Assembly (NCBI GenBank): GCA_021199975.1
Contig: JAJQHF010000112.1
Location: 1-37,457 of the forward strand
From: Candidatus Gastranaerophilales bacterium
Lineage (GTDB): Bacteria; Cyanobacteriota; Vampirovibrionia; Gastranaerophilales; Gastranaerophilaceae
Direction of reading: 5' to 3'
Length of the DNA: 37,457 bases
Part shown: piece after piece, positions 22,996 through 29,885 of the stretch
Numbering within the stretch: the stretch's first letter is position 1
Layout of the letters: each line of letters starts with the position of its first letter
Notes under the pieces: generated by a model
Told to the model about the DNA's origin: nothing
Databases searched by the model: none
The model's input: only the letters and a program-made list of their open reading frames with translations
Program-made: the position numbers and the translations under genes

Positions 22996-23016
22996 TATTT
23001 AATCTTTTCTCTTTTC
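22982..23016. repeat. 35-bp direct repeat, right copy
   Basis: Exact partner of 21701-21735. It covers the stop of the 53-residue DNA-binding gene and the start of the secreted-protein gene, so recombination between the copies would cleanly remove both cargo genes. Confidence 0.85.
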
Positions 23017-23160
23017 TAATTCTTCAACACCTTGCAAAACAAATAATAAAGCTTGCTTAGACACACTACGGCATTGTTTTTTTGCAATAACTTCAAGTCT
23101 TGCATAATCTTCTTTAGATATAACAATCATCATTTGTTTATTTGTTTCTTTAATTGCCAT
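22999..23160 (-). CDS. small ribbon-helix-helix type regulator
   Basis: From the ATG at 23158-23160 the product is 53 residues: MAIKETNKQMMIVISKEDYA, then RLEVIAKKQCRSVSKQALLF and a helical end. A beta strand (QMMIVISKED) followed by two helices is the Arc/CopG order. No ribosome site precedes it. A TTGTTT-17-TATATT promoter ends about 6 bases before the ATG, so the mRNA may be leaderless. A longer in-frame start at 23187 is less likely (MCFFCYIFC). It precedes the cargo genes on the same strand and may regulate them. Confidence 0.6.
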   Translation of the reverse strand: MAIKETNKQMMIVISKEDYARLEVIAKKQCRSVSKQALLFVLQGVEELEKRKD

Positions 23161-23311
23161 ACAAAAAATATAACAAAAAAAACACAATAAAACAAGTTAT
23201 AAGTTTTTATTATAAAAGTGTTTGACTTTATTATTTAAGTATGTTATTATTTTAATACAGTCTACAGCACATTGACAACCAAATAAAATTATAAAAAGAG
23301 TGGTAAATGAA

Positions 23312-24001
23312 TTATACCCCTATAGACATATTCTTTAAAACCATACCTACAGGGTTAAACCTTAATTGCTGTAACTGGTCTTTAGTATAGATTATTTCAT
23401 CATATGAATTGTTCCAATAACACAGCTTTAAAGAGCCGTCGGGGCGGGGTTTTAGGATATTCACAAATATATAATTGCCGTCCATAGTGGTATAAGCATA
23501 AATGCCGGAGCGAAGCAGATTAACGGCGGATGTATCTATTATAAGTAAATCACCGTCTTTAATTGGGTTCTCGCCGCCGTCCATGGTATCCCCGGGCATT
23601 TTGAGGATACAGAGATTTTTTTCATCCGTTTTCCAAACGTTATGAATTAATTCTCTGTCAAGCCAAAAATTGGTAATGTCGGCACTCCTTATAGTGGTTG
23701 ACACTTTTGGGTCATCATAATACTTAATCTCAACGGCATCAGGATATTGAGCGGTTGCAACAAACGCTTTATCTGTTTTGTTAACCAACATCTCACCCTT
23801 GCCGGTCATTAACCAATTAAGGTTAATGTTAGTATTTTCACATAACTTAACATAAAATTTGCTTGCAGGCTCATTAACACCGCACTCATATTTAGTTAAT
23901 TGCTGCTGTCTAATGCCTACCATTTCAGCAAATTCAGTCTGTTTTAACTTTAAATAAATTCTGAATAATTTAATTCTATCACTAACATTTTCTTCTTTCA
24001 T
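23312..24001 (-). CDS. S24-fold repressor 2, catalytic Ser replaced by Thr
   Basis: A 229-residue protein. The XRE HTH lies at about residues 18-42 (LKQTEFAEMVGIRQQQLTKY). The linker ends in AVEIKYYDDPKV. The LexA/CI-like C-terminal domain has WLDRELIHNVWK and then KMPGDTMDGGENPIKDGDLL at residues about 135-152; the active-site Ser position is Thr139 and the Lys position reads FVNILK. It shares the linker motif DA(I/V)E(V/I)KYY, WLD(K/R)EL and DGGE with repressor 1, so the two are paralogues. It faces the main early promoter at 24035 and is the best candidate for the lysogenic repressor. Confidence 0.85.
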   Translation of the reverse strand: MKEENVSDRIKLFRIYLKLKQTEFAEMVGIRQQQLTKYECGVNEPASKFYVKLCENTNINLNWLMTGKGEMLVNKTDKAFVATAQYPDAVEIKYYDDPKVSTTIRSADITNFWLDRELIHNVWKTDEKNLCILKMPGDTMDGGENPIKDGDLLIIDTSAVNLLRSGIYAYTTMDGNYIFVNILKPRPDGSLKLCYWNNSYDEIIYTKDQLQQLRFNPVGMVLKNMSIGV

Positions 24002-24034
24002 TTTTCAACACTCTTTCTAATTTTATAATTTTAT

Positions 24035-24067
24035 TTGACAGATACTCTTATTAATTGTATAATACAA
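24035..24067 (+). promoter_or_regulatory. main early promoter with palindromic operator
   Basis: TTGACA (24035-24040), 17 bases, TATAAT (24058-24063), a perfect consensus. The palindrome TTGTAT-A-ATACAA (24055-24067) covers the -10 box. It is divergent from repressor 2 and feeds the replication operon, the arrangement of a lambda-type right promoter. Confidence 0.75.
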
Positions 24068-24087
24068 AAGTAAAGGAAAATAACATT

Positions 24088-24246
24088 ATGAGAAAAAATG
24101 ATACCAATAAGATTTATGTACATAAACATGTAGTCTTTGATTTAAAATTTTGGGATGTTATATCTGAATATTTAGAAGAAAAACAGATAAATAACTTTTC
24201 CGAGTTTTTAAAATCTGCAATTATGTTTAAAATAAATCATTCTTGA
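24088..24246 (+). CDS. small early DNA-binding protein candidate
   Basis: The ATG at 24088 (ribosome site AAAGGAAAA) gives 52 residues, opening MRKNDTNKIYVHKHVVFDLK and ending in the helical FLKSAIMFKINHS. A short strand and two helices suggest a ribbon-helix-helix or similar mini-regulator; its place, first after the early promoter and facing the repressor, is that of Cro. An upstream in-frame ATG at 24055 lies inside the promoter and is rejected. Confidence 0.55.
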   Translation: MRKNDTNKIYVHKHVVFDLKFWDVISEYLEEKQINNFSEFLKSAIMFKINHS

Positions 24247-24319
24247 TTTACAAAGAATATTTTAAGATAAACAAAAAAATATGTAAACCTCAACAAAAGG
24301 TTAAATTTGTAGTACAAAA

Positions 24320-24347
24320 AATGCCCGTTTTCAAAAATGCAATAATA
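24320..24347 (+). promoter_or_regulatory. promoter-like element, copy 3 (plus strand)
   Basis: TGCCCGTTTTCAAAAATGC followed by AATAAT, 13 bases after TGCCCG, the same spacing as copies on the minus strand. It is in the 137-base gap before the membrane-protein gene at 24384, in the direction of that gene. The box is weaker than in the other copies. Confidence 0.45.
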
Positions 24348-24383
24348 GAAATAAGGGATAAAGTAAATAAAAGGAAAAACAAA

Positions 24384-24725
24384 ATGACACAATTAGAAAG
24401 CTTTGCACTGTTAATATTAGTCGGATGTATAGCCTACGCTTTAACTTGTATGTTTGATTATTTAAACCGTTGCAAAGTCAATTACAGCCATAAAATCAAA
24501 AACCTTGAACACAAAAGAGATGATTTGTTTAAATTCAAGTGTAAAAAACTTCACAATAATATGTTCTTTTATTACTGGGATTTAATCAAAACCAAGCCCG
24601 AATTGTTATGTTACGACTTAGCAAGCAGGGATTTAAGCAGGGTGATAAAAGATAACAAGGTGTCATATTTTTATGACATCATCAAACAAAGAAACAACAA
24701 AACAACAAAAAAGGCGGCGATGTAA
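24384..24725 (+). CDS. single-span membrane protein
   Basis: The start at 24384 (ribosome site AAAGGAAAAAC) gives 113 residues opening MTQLESFALLILVGCIAYAL, with one membrane helix at about residues 6-24. A basic cytoplasmic part follows, with Cys, Lys and aromatic residues (KCKKLHNNMFFYYWDLIKT) and a Lys-rich end (NNKTTKKAAM). A longer frame back to 24243 runs through the promoter element and has no good start site. Function unknown. Confidence 0.6.
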   Translation: MTQLESFALLILVGCIAYALTCMFDYLNRCKVNYSHKIKNLEHKRDDLFKFKCKKLHNNMFFYYWDLIKTKPELLCYDLASRDLSRVIKDNKVSYFYDIIKQRNNKTTKKAAM

Positions 24726-24730
24726 TTATT

Positions 24731-24877
24731 ATGAGAACGGAAAAAGAGATAAAAGAGGCTTTAATCGATGTAAGACATAAAATATGGCGAAATGATGAAG
24801 ATGTTTACACATGGGAAAAAGTAAAAAAATATCTTGATTGGGTGTTAAGCGGCGAAGAACAAAAAGCAACAAATTAA
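24731..24877 (+). CDS. 48-residue early protein
   Basis: A short frame starting 5 bases after the membrane-protein stop, opening MRTEKEIKEALIDVRHKIWR and ending in WEKVKKYLDWVLSGEEQ. It is charged and helical, with Trp residues. The similar phrase 'KVLDWC' occurs in the next gene, hinting at distant kinship. Coding style matches the neighbours. Function unknown. Confidence 0.6.
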   Translation: MRTEKEIKEALIDVRHKIWRNDEDVYTWEKVKKYLDWVLSGEEQKATN

Positions 24878-24904
24878 TAAAAAAAATAAGGAGAAAAACA
24901 AAAA

Positions 24905-25156
24905 ATGTGTAGTGAAAACGAAAAAGAGGAACGAATTGAAATGTTTGCAACGTTATTTTACTGGAATTGCTTTGAAGATGTTGCAAAAGTGCTTGATTGG
25001 TGTCAAATTAAAGGCTTTTTCAATACAGATGATTGTAAAAAAGTCATTGAAAGAAGGGATTATATCAACCATATAGAAGATAAAGCAAACAATAAATGGC
25101 AAGATGTCGATACACAATTTAATTATAACTTAAAGAGGTTCTGCAATGGCTGTTAA
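24905..25156 (+). CDS. unknown small early protein
   Basis: An 83-residue acidic protein opening MCSENEKEERIEMFATLFYW, with FEDVAKVLDWCQIKGFFNTD in the middle and a Cys at each end (the end is RFCNGC). A good ribosome site (AAGGAGAAAAAC) is present. Its last 11 bases overlap the next start. Four Cys could bind a metal, but no standard spacing is seen. Confidence 0.62.
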   Translation: MCSENEKEERIEMFATLFYWNCFEDVAKVLDWCQIKGFFNTDDCKKVIERRDYINHIEDKANNKWQDVDTQFNYNLKRFCNGC

Positions 25157-25316
25157 TGTTAATTTAAAAGAGAAATACAGCCATACAAGGGCTGAAATAA
25201 AAGAATTTACCAATAAAGAACTAATGCAGGCTGTAGTTGAAGCAATGGAAATCCAAAACGGTCATTATTACAGGCAATTAAATAATGAAATAAAACAAAG
25301 GAACATTTACGACTAA
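25146..25316 (+). CDS. 56-residue helical early protein
   Basis: Opens MAVNVNLKEKYSHTRAEIKE and continues with a helix-rich body (NKELMQAVVEAMEIQNGHYY) to IKQRNIYD. It overlaps the previous stop by 11 bases and its TAA overlaps the ATG of the annealing-protein gene, so it is translationally coupled on both sides. Likely part of the recombination unit; no family recognised. Confidence 0.65.
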   Translation: MAVNVNLKEKYSHTRAEIKEFTNKELMQAVVEAMEIQNGHYYRQLNNEIKQRNIYD

Positions 25317-26059
25317 TGAGTAATTTTAGAAAATTAAAAGCAGATGAAATAGAGTGTAGAGTACAACAATGTACACAAAAAGGATGTTCTTTGCTTTTAT
25401 ATAAAACAGCAAGAACCGACAGAACATTGTTAGATGAAACATACGGCGATTATTGGCAGAATGACTTTAAAGTTATTGACGGCAAGATGTACGGCGGTAT
25501 AGGGATTTATAACAAAGATATAAAAGAGTGGCTGTGGCGCTGGGATTGCGGAACCGAAAGCAATACGGAAGCTGAAAAAGGTCAAGCGTCGGATTGTTTC
25601 AAAAGGGCAGGTTTTAAGTGGGGTATTGGTGTTGAGTTATACTCCGCCCCGTTTATATGGTTAAACGTCAAAACAAAATTAAAAGACGGTAAAAAATACG
25701 AATTGGAGAATAAATTTCAAGAGTTTAGCGTTCAAACAGTCGGTTATTCGGATAATGGAGACATTAACAAGTTAATTATTGTTGATACAAAAACAAATGA
25801 AAAATTATACGAAATGGGAAAAGTTATACCGATTAAAAAAGAACAGCCGCAAACACAACCGCAAATAACAGATGATAACAGCGATTTTGACATTATCATA
25901 AATGTGGCAACCTTTAACGATTTAGTGAATTTGACAAAATATTTTAAAGCGAATATTGATAAAACAAATGACAAAGAAGCCTTTAAAGAGGCTTGTTCAA
26001 GACGTAAAGATTATATATTAGACAAATTAGCAAAAGAAAGAGCAAAGGAGACAAAATGA
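25316..26059 (+). CDS. Rad52-type single-strand annealing protein
   Basis: A 247-residue recombinase. Residues about 5-150 contain the Rad52/Rad22-like core of phage annealing proteins: QQCTQKGCSLLLYKTARTDR, LDETYGDYWQNDFKVIDG, then GTESNTEAEKGQASDCFKRA and GFKWGIGVELYSAPFIW. The 'EKGQASD.FKRA' segment is the signature. The C-terminal 90 residues are less conserved and probably bind partners. It would anneal ssDNA during replication-linked recombination. It lies directly before a small protein with an SSB-like tail, sharing a 4-base overlap. Confidence 0.9.
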   Translation: MSNFRKLKADEIECRVQQCTQKGCSLLLYKTARTDRTLLDETYGDYWQNDFKVIDGKMYGGIGIYNKDIKEWLWRWDCGTESNTEAEKGQASDCFKRAGFKWGIGVELYSAPFIWLNVKTKLKDGKKYELENKFQEFSVQTVGYSDNGDINKLIIVDTKTNEKLYEMGKVIPIKKEQPQTQPQITDDNSDFDIIINVATFNDLVNLTKYFKANIDKTNDKEAFKEACSRRKDYILDKLAKERAKETK

Positions 26060-26280
26060 AAATAGGAGCAGGATTTTATAACGTAAGTGACAAAGGTAAT
26101 ACATACATTTCATTATCTTTAGATAAAGAGATTTTTGAACTTTACCCGCAATTAAAAAAACTAAAATTTATTTTAACGGAAATTCCGCAGGATAAAAGAA
26201 AAAGCGATAACAGCCCGGGCTGGAGCTTATCAATGTACATACCCGAAAAACAGCAATCAGATGAAGAAATACCGTTTTAA
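26056..26280 (+). CDS. small protein with SSB-like acidic C-terminal tip
   Basis: A 74-residue beta-rich protein opening MKIGAGFYNVSDKGNTYISL, with KLKFILTEIPQDKR and a Trp-containing strand (GWSLSMYIPE). It ends QSDEEIPF, the exact style of the acidic tip by which SSB proteins recruit replication partners. It is coupled to the annealing-protein gene by a 4-base overlap. The body is too short for a full OB fold of the usual SSB and resembles DUF736-like small proteins. I infer a ssDNA-binding or partner-recruiting accessory. Confidence 0.65.
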   Translation: MKIGAGFYNVSDKGNTYISLSLDKEIFELYPQLKKLKFILTEIPQDKRKSDNSPGWSLSMYIPEKQQSDEEIPF

Positions 26281-26306
26281 AAATGAAACCTAATCATAAA
26301 AGCCCG

Positions 26307-26379
26307 TGTCCGTCCGGGTGACTCCTTTCTTTGTAGTAACTGATGCAGAAACAATCCACAATGACGGACAATTTTTTTT
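26307..26379 (+). terminator. structured intergenic hairpin with T-run
   Basis: TGTCCGTC (26307-26314) pairs with GACGGACA (26363-26370), enclosing about 48 bases with smaller pairings, followed by eight T at 26372-26379. The loop is too long for a simple terminator. It may be a small RNA end or a repeat remnant; on the minus strand its edge reads CGTCATTG like the repeat at 20791. Confidence 0.5.
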
Positions 26380-26411
26380 AAAAAAAGGAAGATAGGTAAA
26401 AAAAGATAGAT

Positions 26412-26951
26412 ATGGAAATTGTTAGTCCAATAAAAGATAAAGAGAAAATCGAAAGAATGAAACGACTCTTAGCGCATAACAAAAGAGATTTATTATTATT
26501 CACTTTGGGTATAAACAGCGGCTTAAGGGTTTCAGACCTTTTAGCCTTAAATGTCAAGGATGTAAAAAATAAATCTTTTATTACTATAAGGGAAAAGAAA
26601 ACAAATAAATATAAACAATTCCCGATTAATGAAAAATTAAAGCCGTTAATATACAGAGTTACAGATTTTAGAGATTTAGAAGAGCCGCTTTTTTTGTCTC
26701 AAAAAAATTGCAGATTGAGCAGAACACAAGCATATAGAATGCTGCGCAATACCGCAATAAGAGCAGGGATTAAAGATAAAATAGGGACACATTCGCTGCG
26801 AAAAACCTTTGGCTATCATCATTATAAACAATTTAATGATATTGTACTTTTGCAAAAAATATTAAATCATTCTTCCCCGGCTGTAACTCTCAGATATATA
26901 GGTTTAGATCAGGAAGAGATAAATAATAGTTATAAAAATTTTAGTTTGTAG
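26412..26951 (+). CDS. tyrosine recombinase, catalytic domain only
   Basis: A 179-residue enzyme with the full catalytic set: R39 in SGLRVSDLL, Lys62/63 in the beta turn, H127 and R130 in HSLRKT, H153 in LNHSSP and Y162 in RYIG. The N-terminal SAM-like arm of ordinary integrases and XerC/D is missing; the protein begins only about 38 residues before the first Arg. It sits inside the replication operon with no adjacent excisionase. It may resolve genome dimers or work with host partners rather than alone. Integration is possible but no attachment site is recognisable. Confidence 0.85.
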   Translation: MEIVSPIKDKEKIERMKRLLAHNKRDLLLFTLGINSGLRVSDLLALNVKDVKNKSFITIREKKTNKYKQFPINEKLKPLIYRVTDFRDLEEPLFLSQKNCRLSRTQAYRMLRNTAIRAGIKDKIGTHSLRKTFGYHHYKQFNDIVLLQKILNHSSPAVTLRYIGLDQEEINNSYKNFSL

Positions 26952-26965
26952 GAAGAAAGATAAAA

Positions 26966-27121
26966 ATGAAAACCGAACAAGAAATAATTAAAAAATGCTT
27001 ATCTGTTTTAAAGGATATATTGAATAAAGCAGAGCCAAATGGCTTTGGTGACTTTGTTTCAAATATATATGATATTGATAAAGTGACTACATTGTTAGAA
27101 TTGATAGCAGAGGAAGAATAA
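26966..27121 (+). CDS. 51-residue acidic helical protein
   Basis: Opens MKTEQEIIKKCLSVLKDILN and ends LLELIAEEE. It has a ribosome site (GGAAGAAAGATAA) and begins 14 bases after the recombinase stop. Two amphipathic helices joined by a Gly/Asn turn are all that can be said. Confidence 0.58.
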   Translation: MKTEQEIIKKCLSVLKDILNKAEPNGFGDFVSNIYDIDKVTTLLELIAEEE

Positions 27122-27126
27122 AAAAT

Positions 27127-28188
27127 ATGCAAAGAGAAAGTTTTTTATTTTATAGAAGTTTTTACAATGCAATAAGATTACTTGGCGATAAATCACGACT
27201 AAAATTATACGATAGTGTGATGAAGTTGAACTTTGAAAGTGACGAAAATGTATCAAACTTGGAACAACTTTGTACCGAAATTGAAACAAAATTGGAACAA
27301 AACCGGACCATTTATGCACAATTTTTGCTCATTAAACCTCAAATAATTGCAAATTTAATGAAATATAAAAATGGGTGCAAAGGTGCAGAATACGGGGCTT
27401 TAGGAGCGGAGTTCGGCAAGTTTGGAGGACGTCCTAAAAAACCCCCCAAAAACCCCCCTAATGATAAAGGAATAAGGAATAAAGAAGAAGGAATAAGGAA
27501 GAAAGAAGAAGGAATAAGGAATAAGGATATTTCTTTCAAAAAAGAAAAAAGTTTTCAAAATTTTCAAAATTCAGATTTTGAAGAAATCGAAACAAACGAA
27601 ATAAACGAAACAAAACAACCTTTAAAGTTTGCAGATTTACCTGAAAATCTAAGAGTATGCGGAAAAAACGAGGGAGTATTTAAACCGCCAAAACTTGAAG
27701 AAGTAAAGGAATATTGCCTGAATGAACGGCAAAATACGATTGATTATGAGCAATTTTACGACTTTTACACCAGTAAAGGCTGGTATATAGGTAAAAACAA
27801 AATGAAAGATTGGCGAGCCGCTGTCAGAACATGGGAAAAGGGCAGTAATAAAACGCAAAAACAAAAAACAGCCGACCCTCCGTGTATTAGACCGGAGTTT
27901 GAGGATTATTACCGCTTTTATGAGGAATTATGCCCTAATTTGCCCCGGTTAAGGTTTGAACGGCGAAATACTCAAATACAGGAGTTATTGGCTCGTTTCA
28001 TAGATGAAATTGACAATGATGTTGGCTATTTTAAGAGCTTATGCGAAAAGGCAAACAAGCTGAAAAAAATATGCGAGAGTCAAATTGACTTTAAAATGCT
28101 GATTAACAACCACATAGGCATATTTAACGGCAGATACGAAAATGACATATTCGACATAACGGAGTATTTCAAAAACAATGGAGCGTGA
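27127..28188 (+). CDS. DUF6291-type replication initiation protein
   Basis: A 353-residue protein. Residues 1-95 are a DUF6291-like domain (ESFLFYRSFYNAIRLLGDKS, then KPQIIANLMKYKNGCKG). A Gly/Pro/Lys linker follows (GRPKKPPKNPPNDKG) and three 7-residue repeats built on GIRNKEE (about residues 117-135). Residues about 190-240 contain PPKLEEVKEYCLNERQN and WYIGKNKMKDWRAAVRTW, the DnaD-like element of phage replisome organisers. A further helical domain extends the C-terminus. It would open or bind the origin and recruit the helicase loader. The linker repeats are encoded by an A/G-rich tandem tract that may vary in length. Confidence 0.78.
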   Translation: MQRESFLFYRSFYNAIRLLGDKSRLKLYDSVMKLNFESDENVSNLEQLCTEIETKLEQNRTIYAQFLLIKPQIIANLMKYKNGCKGAEYGALGAEFGKFGGRPKKPPKNPPNDKGIRNKEEGIRKKEEGIRNKDISFKKEKSFQNFQNSDFEEIETNEINETKQPLKFADLPENLRVCGKNEGVFKPPKLEEVKEYCLNERQNTIDYEQFYDFYTSKGWYIGKNKMKDWRAAVRTWEKGSNKTQKQKTADPPCIRPEFEDYYRFYEELCPNLPRLRFERRNTQIQELLARFIDEIDNDVGYFKSLCEKANKLKKICESQIDFKMLINNHIGIFNGRYENDIFDITEYFKNNGA

Positions 28189-28537
28189 GGAATTTTTACA
28201 AAAGATTTTCACTTTGTACCCGCTGAATAAAGGCAATGGTACAAACTGGCTGGAAGTATACAAAACGGTACTGAAAGAGAATATCGACTATGACGAGCTG
28301 TATAAGTTTACTATCAGTAATTATGCGGGAGTTTCCGCCCCGAGTCCTGCTTATTTGTTGAAAAATTCAGTAATCAAACAAAGATATGAGGATAAAAAGC
28401 CCGTTGAATTTGAAACAGTCATTGCTGAGAAAAACAATCAGGTGTACGAGTACGGAATAGAAGACAGCTATTTAGAAACTAAAAATTGGCTGATATCCCA
28501 TGGTTTCAACAACATCAGGCTGAAATTTCAAAATTGA
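28178..28537 (+). CDS. replication-module protein, possible helicase-loader-type
   Basis: A 119-residue protein opening MEREEFLQKIFTLYPLNKGN and overlapping the preceding stop by 11 bases. It contains TNWLEVYKTVLKENIDYDEL and APSPAYLLKNSVIKQRY, a helical fold like that of small phage proteins that follow replication initiators. No Walker motif is present, so it is not a complete ATPase loader. Coupling to the DUF6291 gene suggests it acts with it. Confidence 0.6.
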   Translation: MEREEFLQKIFTLYPLNKGNGTNWLEVYKTVLKENIDYDELYKFTISNYAGVSAPSPAYLLKNSVIKQRYEDKKPVEFETVIAEKNNQVYEYGIEDSYLETKNWLISHGFNNIRLKFQN

Positions 28538-28566
28538 TAGAAAAAGAAGGAGTAAATAAAAGCGAT

Positions 28567-28764
28567 ATGACAACAAAAGAACAATTTAAAAAAGGAACAG
28601 GCGACTGGGATAAACTATTTGACTTTATGGACAAAAACAATTTTACCTGCTTAGACTTTCTGCTATGTATATGTTCAAATCTGAAGAACGAACCGGAAAA
28701 CGAATTTAAAACAGAAATAAAGCTGAGAGGTACTAAGTTCAAAATTGAGATAAACAAGGAGTAA
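28567..28764 (+). CDS. 65-residue early protein
   Basis: The start at 28567 gives MTTKEQFKKGTGDWDKLFDF and avoids a 52-base overlap required by the first in-frame ATG (28486). GAAGGAG lies about 16 bases upstream, longer than usual. Aromatic and Cys residues in the middle (NNFTCLDFLLCICSNL), then a basic strand end (IKLRGTKFKIEINKE). Function unknown. Confidence 0.5.
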   Translation: MTTKEQFKKGTGDWDKLFDFMDKNNFTCLDFLLCICSNLKNEPENEFKTEIKLRGTKFKIEINKE

Positions 28765-28770
28765 AAACAA

Positions 28771-28983
28771 ATGATTAAAGGTGATTTGATACAAGATTTA
28801 GAGGCTTTAAAGGAAGAGTATACCTATAGAATGAGCCAAATAAGCAGTAAAACATACAAAAAAGGCTATACACGCAGACGGGCTGAAATTAGGTATGGAT
28901 ATTACGAAACTGCATATAAACAGCTTAAAAACTTGTTAAAAGCAATTGCACTTAAAAAGATTGAGGTAAAAACTGATGAATAA
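28771..28983 (+). CDS. 70-residue basic helical protein
   Basis: Opens MIKGDLIQDLEALKEEYTYR and is basic in the middle (KTYKKGYTRRRAEIRYGYYE), helical throughout, with Leu/Lys at the end. Ribosome site AAGGAGTAAAAAC is good. The stop overlaps the next start. A nucleic-acid or membrane-surface binding role is possible; no family recognised. Confidence 0.6.
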   Translation: MIKGDLIQDLEALKEEYTYRMSQISSKTYKKGYTRRRAEIRYGYYETAYKQLKNLLKAIALKKIEVKTDE

Positions 28984-29164
28984 AAATTACAGAGAGAGAA
29001 ACAGAAAAAATCTTAAAGATTTTATAGTTTTAATAATAATTTTAATAATATCAATAGTATTAATAATATGTGGAATACTTAAACCAGATGATTGTTCCTG
29101 CAAAAAACAAACAGAGGCTACTAATTGTAACTGTGAATACAGTATAGAGAGAGGTGGAAAATGA
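28976..29164 (+). CDS. small membrane protein with Cys tail
   Basis: A 62-residue protein: a basic N-terminus (MNKNYRERNRKNLKD), one membrane helix at about residues 16-36 (IVLIIILIISIVLIICGIL), then a Cys-rich exterior tail (DDCSCKKQTEATNCNC). Four Cys in two pairs could form disulphides outside the membrane. It overlaps the previous gene by 8 and the next by 4 bases. Function unknown. Confidence 0.65.
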   Translation: MNKNYRERNRKNLKDFIVLIIILIISIVLIICGILKPDDCSCKKQTEATNCNCEYSIERGGK

Positions 29165-29550
29165 ACGACAGATTTAAATTTAGAGCTTATAATACTGAGA
29201 GCAAAAGAATATACGATGTAAGAGAATTGGGTTTTATGCGTGACACTTTGGAACTGGTGGATATTTGCCTGGAAAAACCTAATAATGATGCTTATGGAAT
29301 AGAAATAGAAAGTGTCGAAGAATATATTCTTATGCAATGCACAGGGCTAAAAGACAAAAACGGCAAGCTGATTTTTGAGGGGGATATATTACAAGACGGT
29401 GTCGGTAATACTTTTGAGATTGCATTTATAAAGTATTGTAATTATATTCGTGAAACAAAAAGACATTATTGGTTGAAATTTGATGAAAGGCATACGAGTT
29501 ACGAAATAATCGGCAATATCTATGAAAACCCCGAACTATTGGAAACATAA
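29161..29550 (+). CDS. YopX family protein
   Basis: A 129-residue protein with the YopX pattern: opening MNDRFKFRAYNTESKRIYDV, then QCTGLKDKNGKLIFEGDILQ, then the beta segment ending in YEIIGNIYENPEL. This family is widespread in phages and prophages; its biochemical role is not known. The 4-base overlap with the upstream membrane gene and 2-base gap downstream place it in the early operon. Confidence 0.88.
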   Translation: MNDRFKFRAYNTESKRIYDVRELGFMRDTLELVDICLEKPNNDAYGIEIESVEEYILMQCTGLKDKNGKLIFEGDILQDGVGNTFEIAFIKYCNYIRETKRHYWLKFDERHTSYEIIGNIYENPELLET

Positions 29551-29552
29551 CA

Positions 29553-29867
29553 ATGAATAATAATGAGCTTTTAATGTTGGAAAACATAGCAATAGAAATC
29601 AGACCAAACAATGACAAATTAACCTTAAAAGAACTGGTTGAGTTATACGGCAAAGACTATATCCCGCCCTATTTTATGCAAAACTACGGTAAAATTTACC
29701 CTTGCAGTGAATTTTTTAAAAATAAGTTTATCGAGCTAGATAAATCAATAGGTGAAAAAATAAAAGCAATCAAAGAAAAATCAAAAAATGTTCCTGATGA
29801 TTGTTCCCGGAGTTGGAAAAACAAGCAAAAAAGATATGACAAAATCCTTACAAAACAAATAATATAA
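29553..29867 (+). CDS. unknown basic early protein
   Basis: A 104-residue protein opening MNNNELLMLENIAIEIRPNN, with a conserved-looking LKELVELYGKDYIPPYFMQN and a basic helical C-terminus (EKIKAIKEKSKNVPDD, then WKNKQKRYDKILTKQ). Probably nucleic-acid associated by charge. No family recognised. Confidence 0.58.
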   Translation: MNNNELLMLENIAIEIRPNNDKLTLKELVELYGKDYIPPYFMQNYGKIYPCSEFFKNKFIELDKSIGEKIKAIKEKSKNVPDDCSRSWKNKQKRYDKILTKQII

Positions 29868-29885
29868 AAAACTATTGGAGTAAAA

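Noticed and set aside
26307..26379. attP site of the tyrosine recombinase
   Set aside because: It is adjacent to the gene, but no arm-type repeats or tRNA-end similarity are visible and the hairpin with T-run is better explained as a terminator or repeat remnant.
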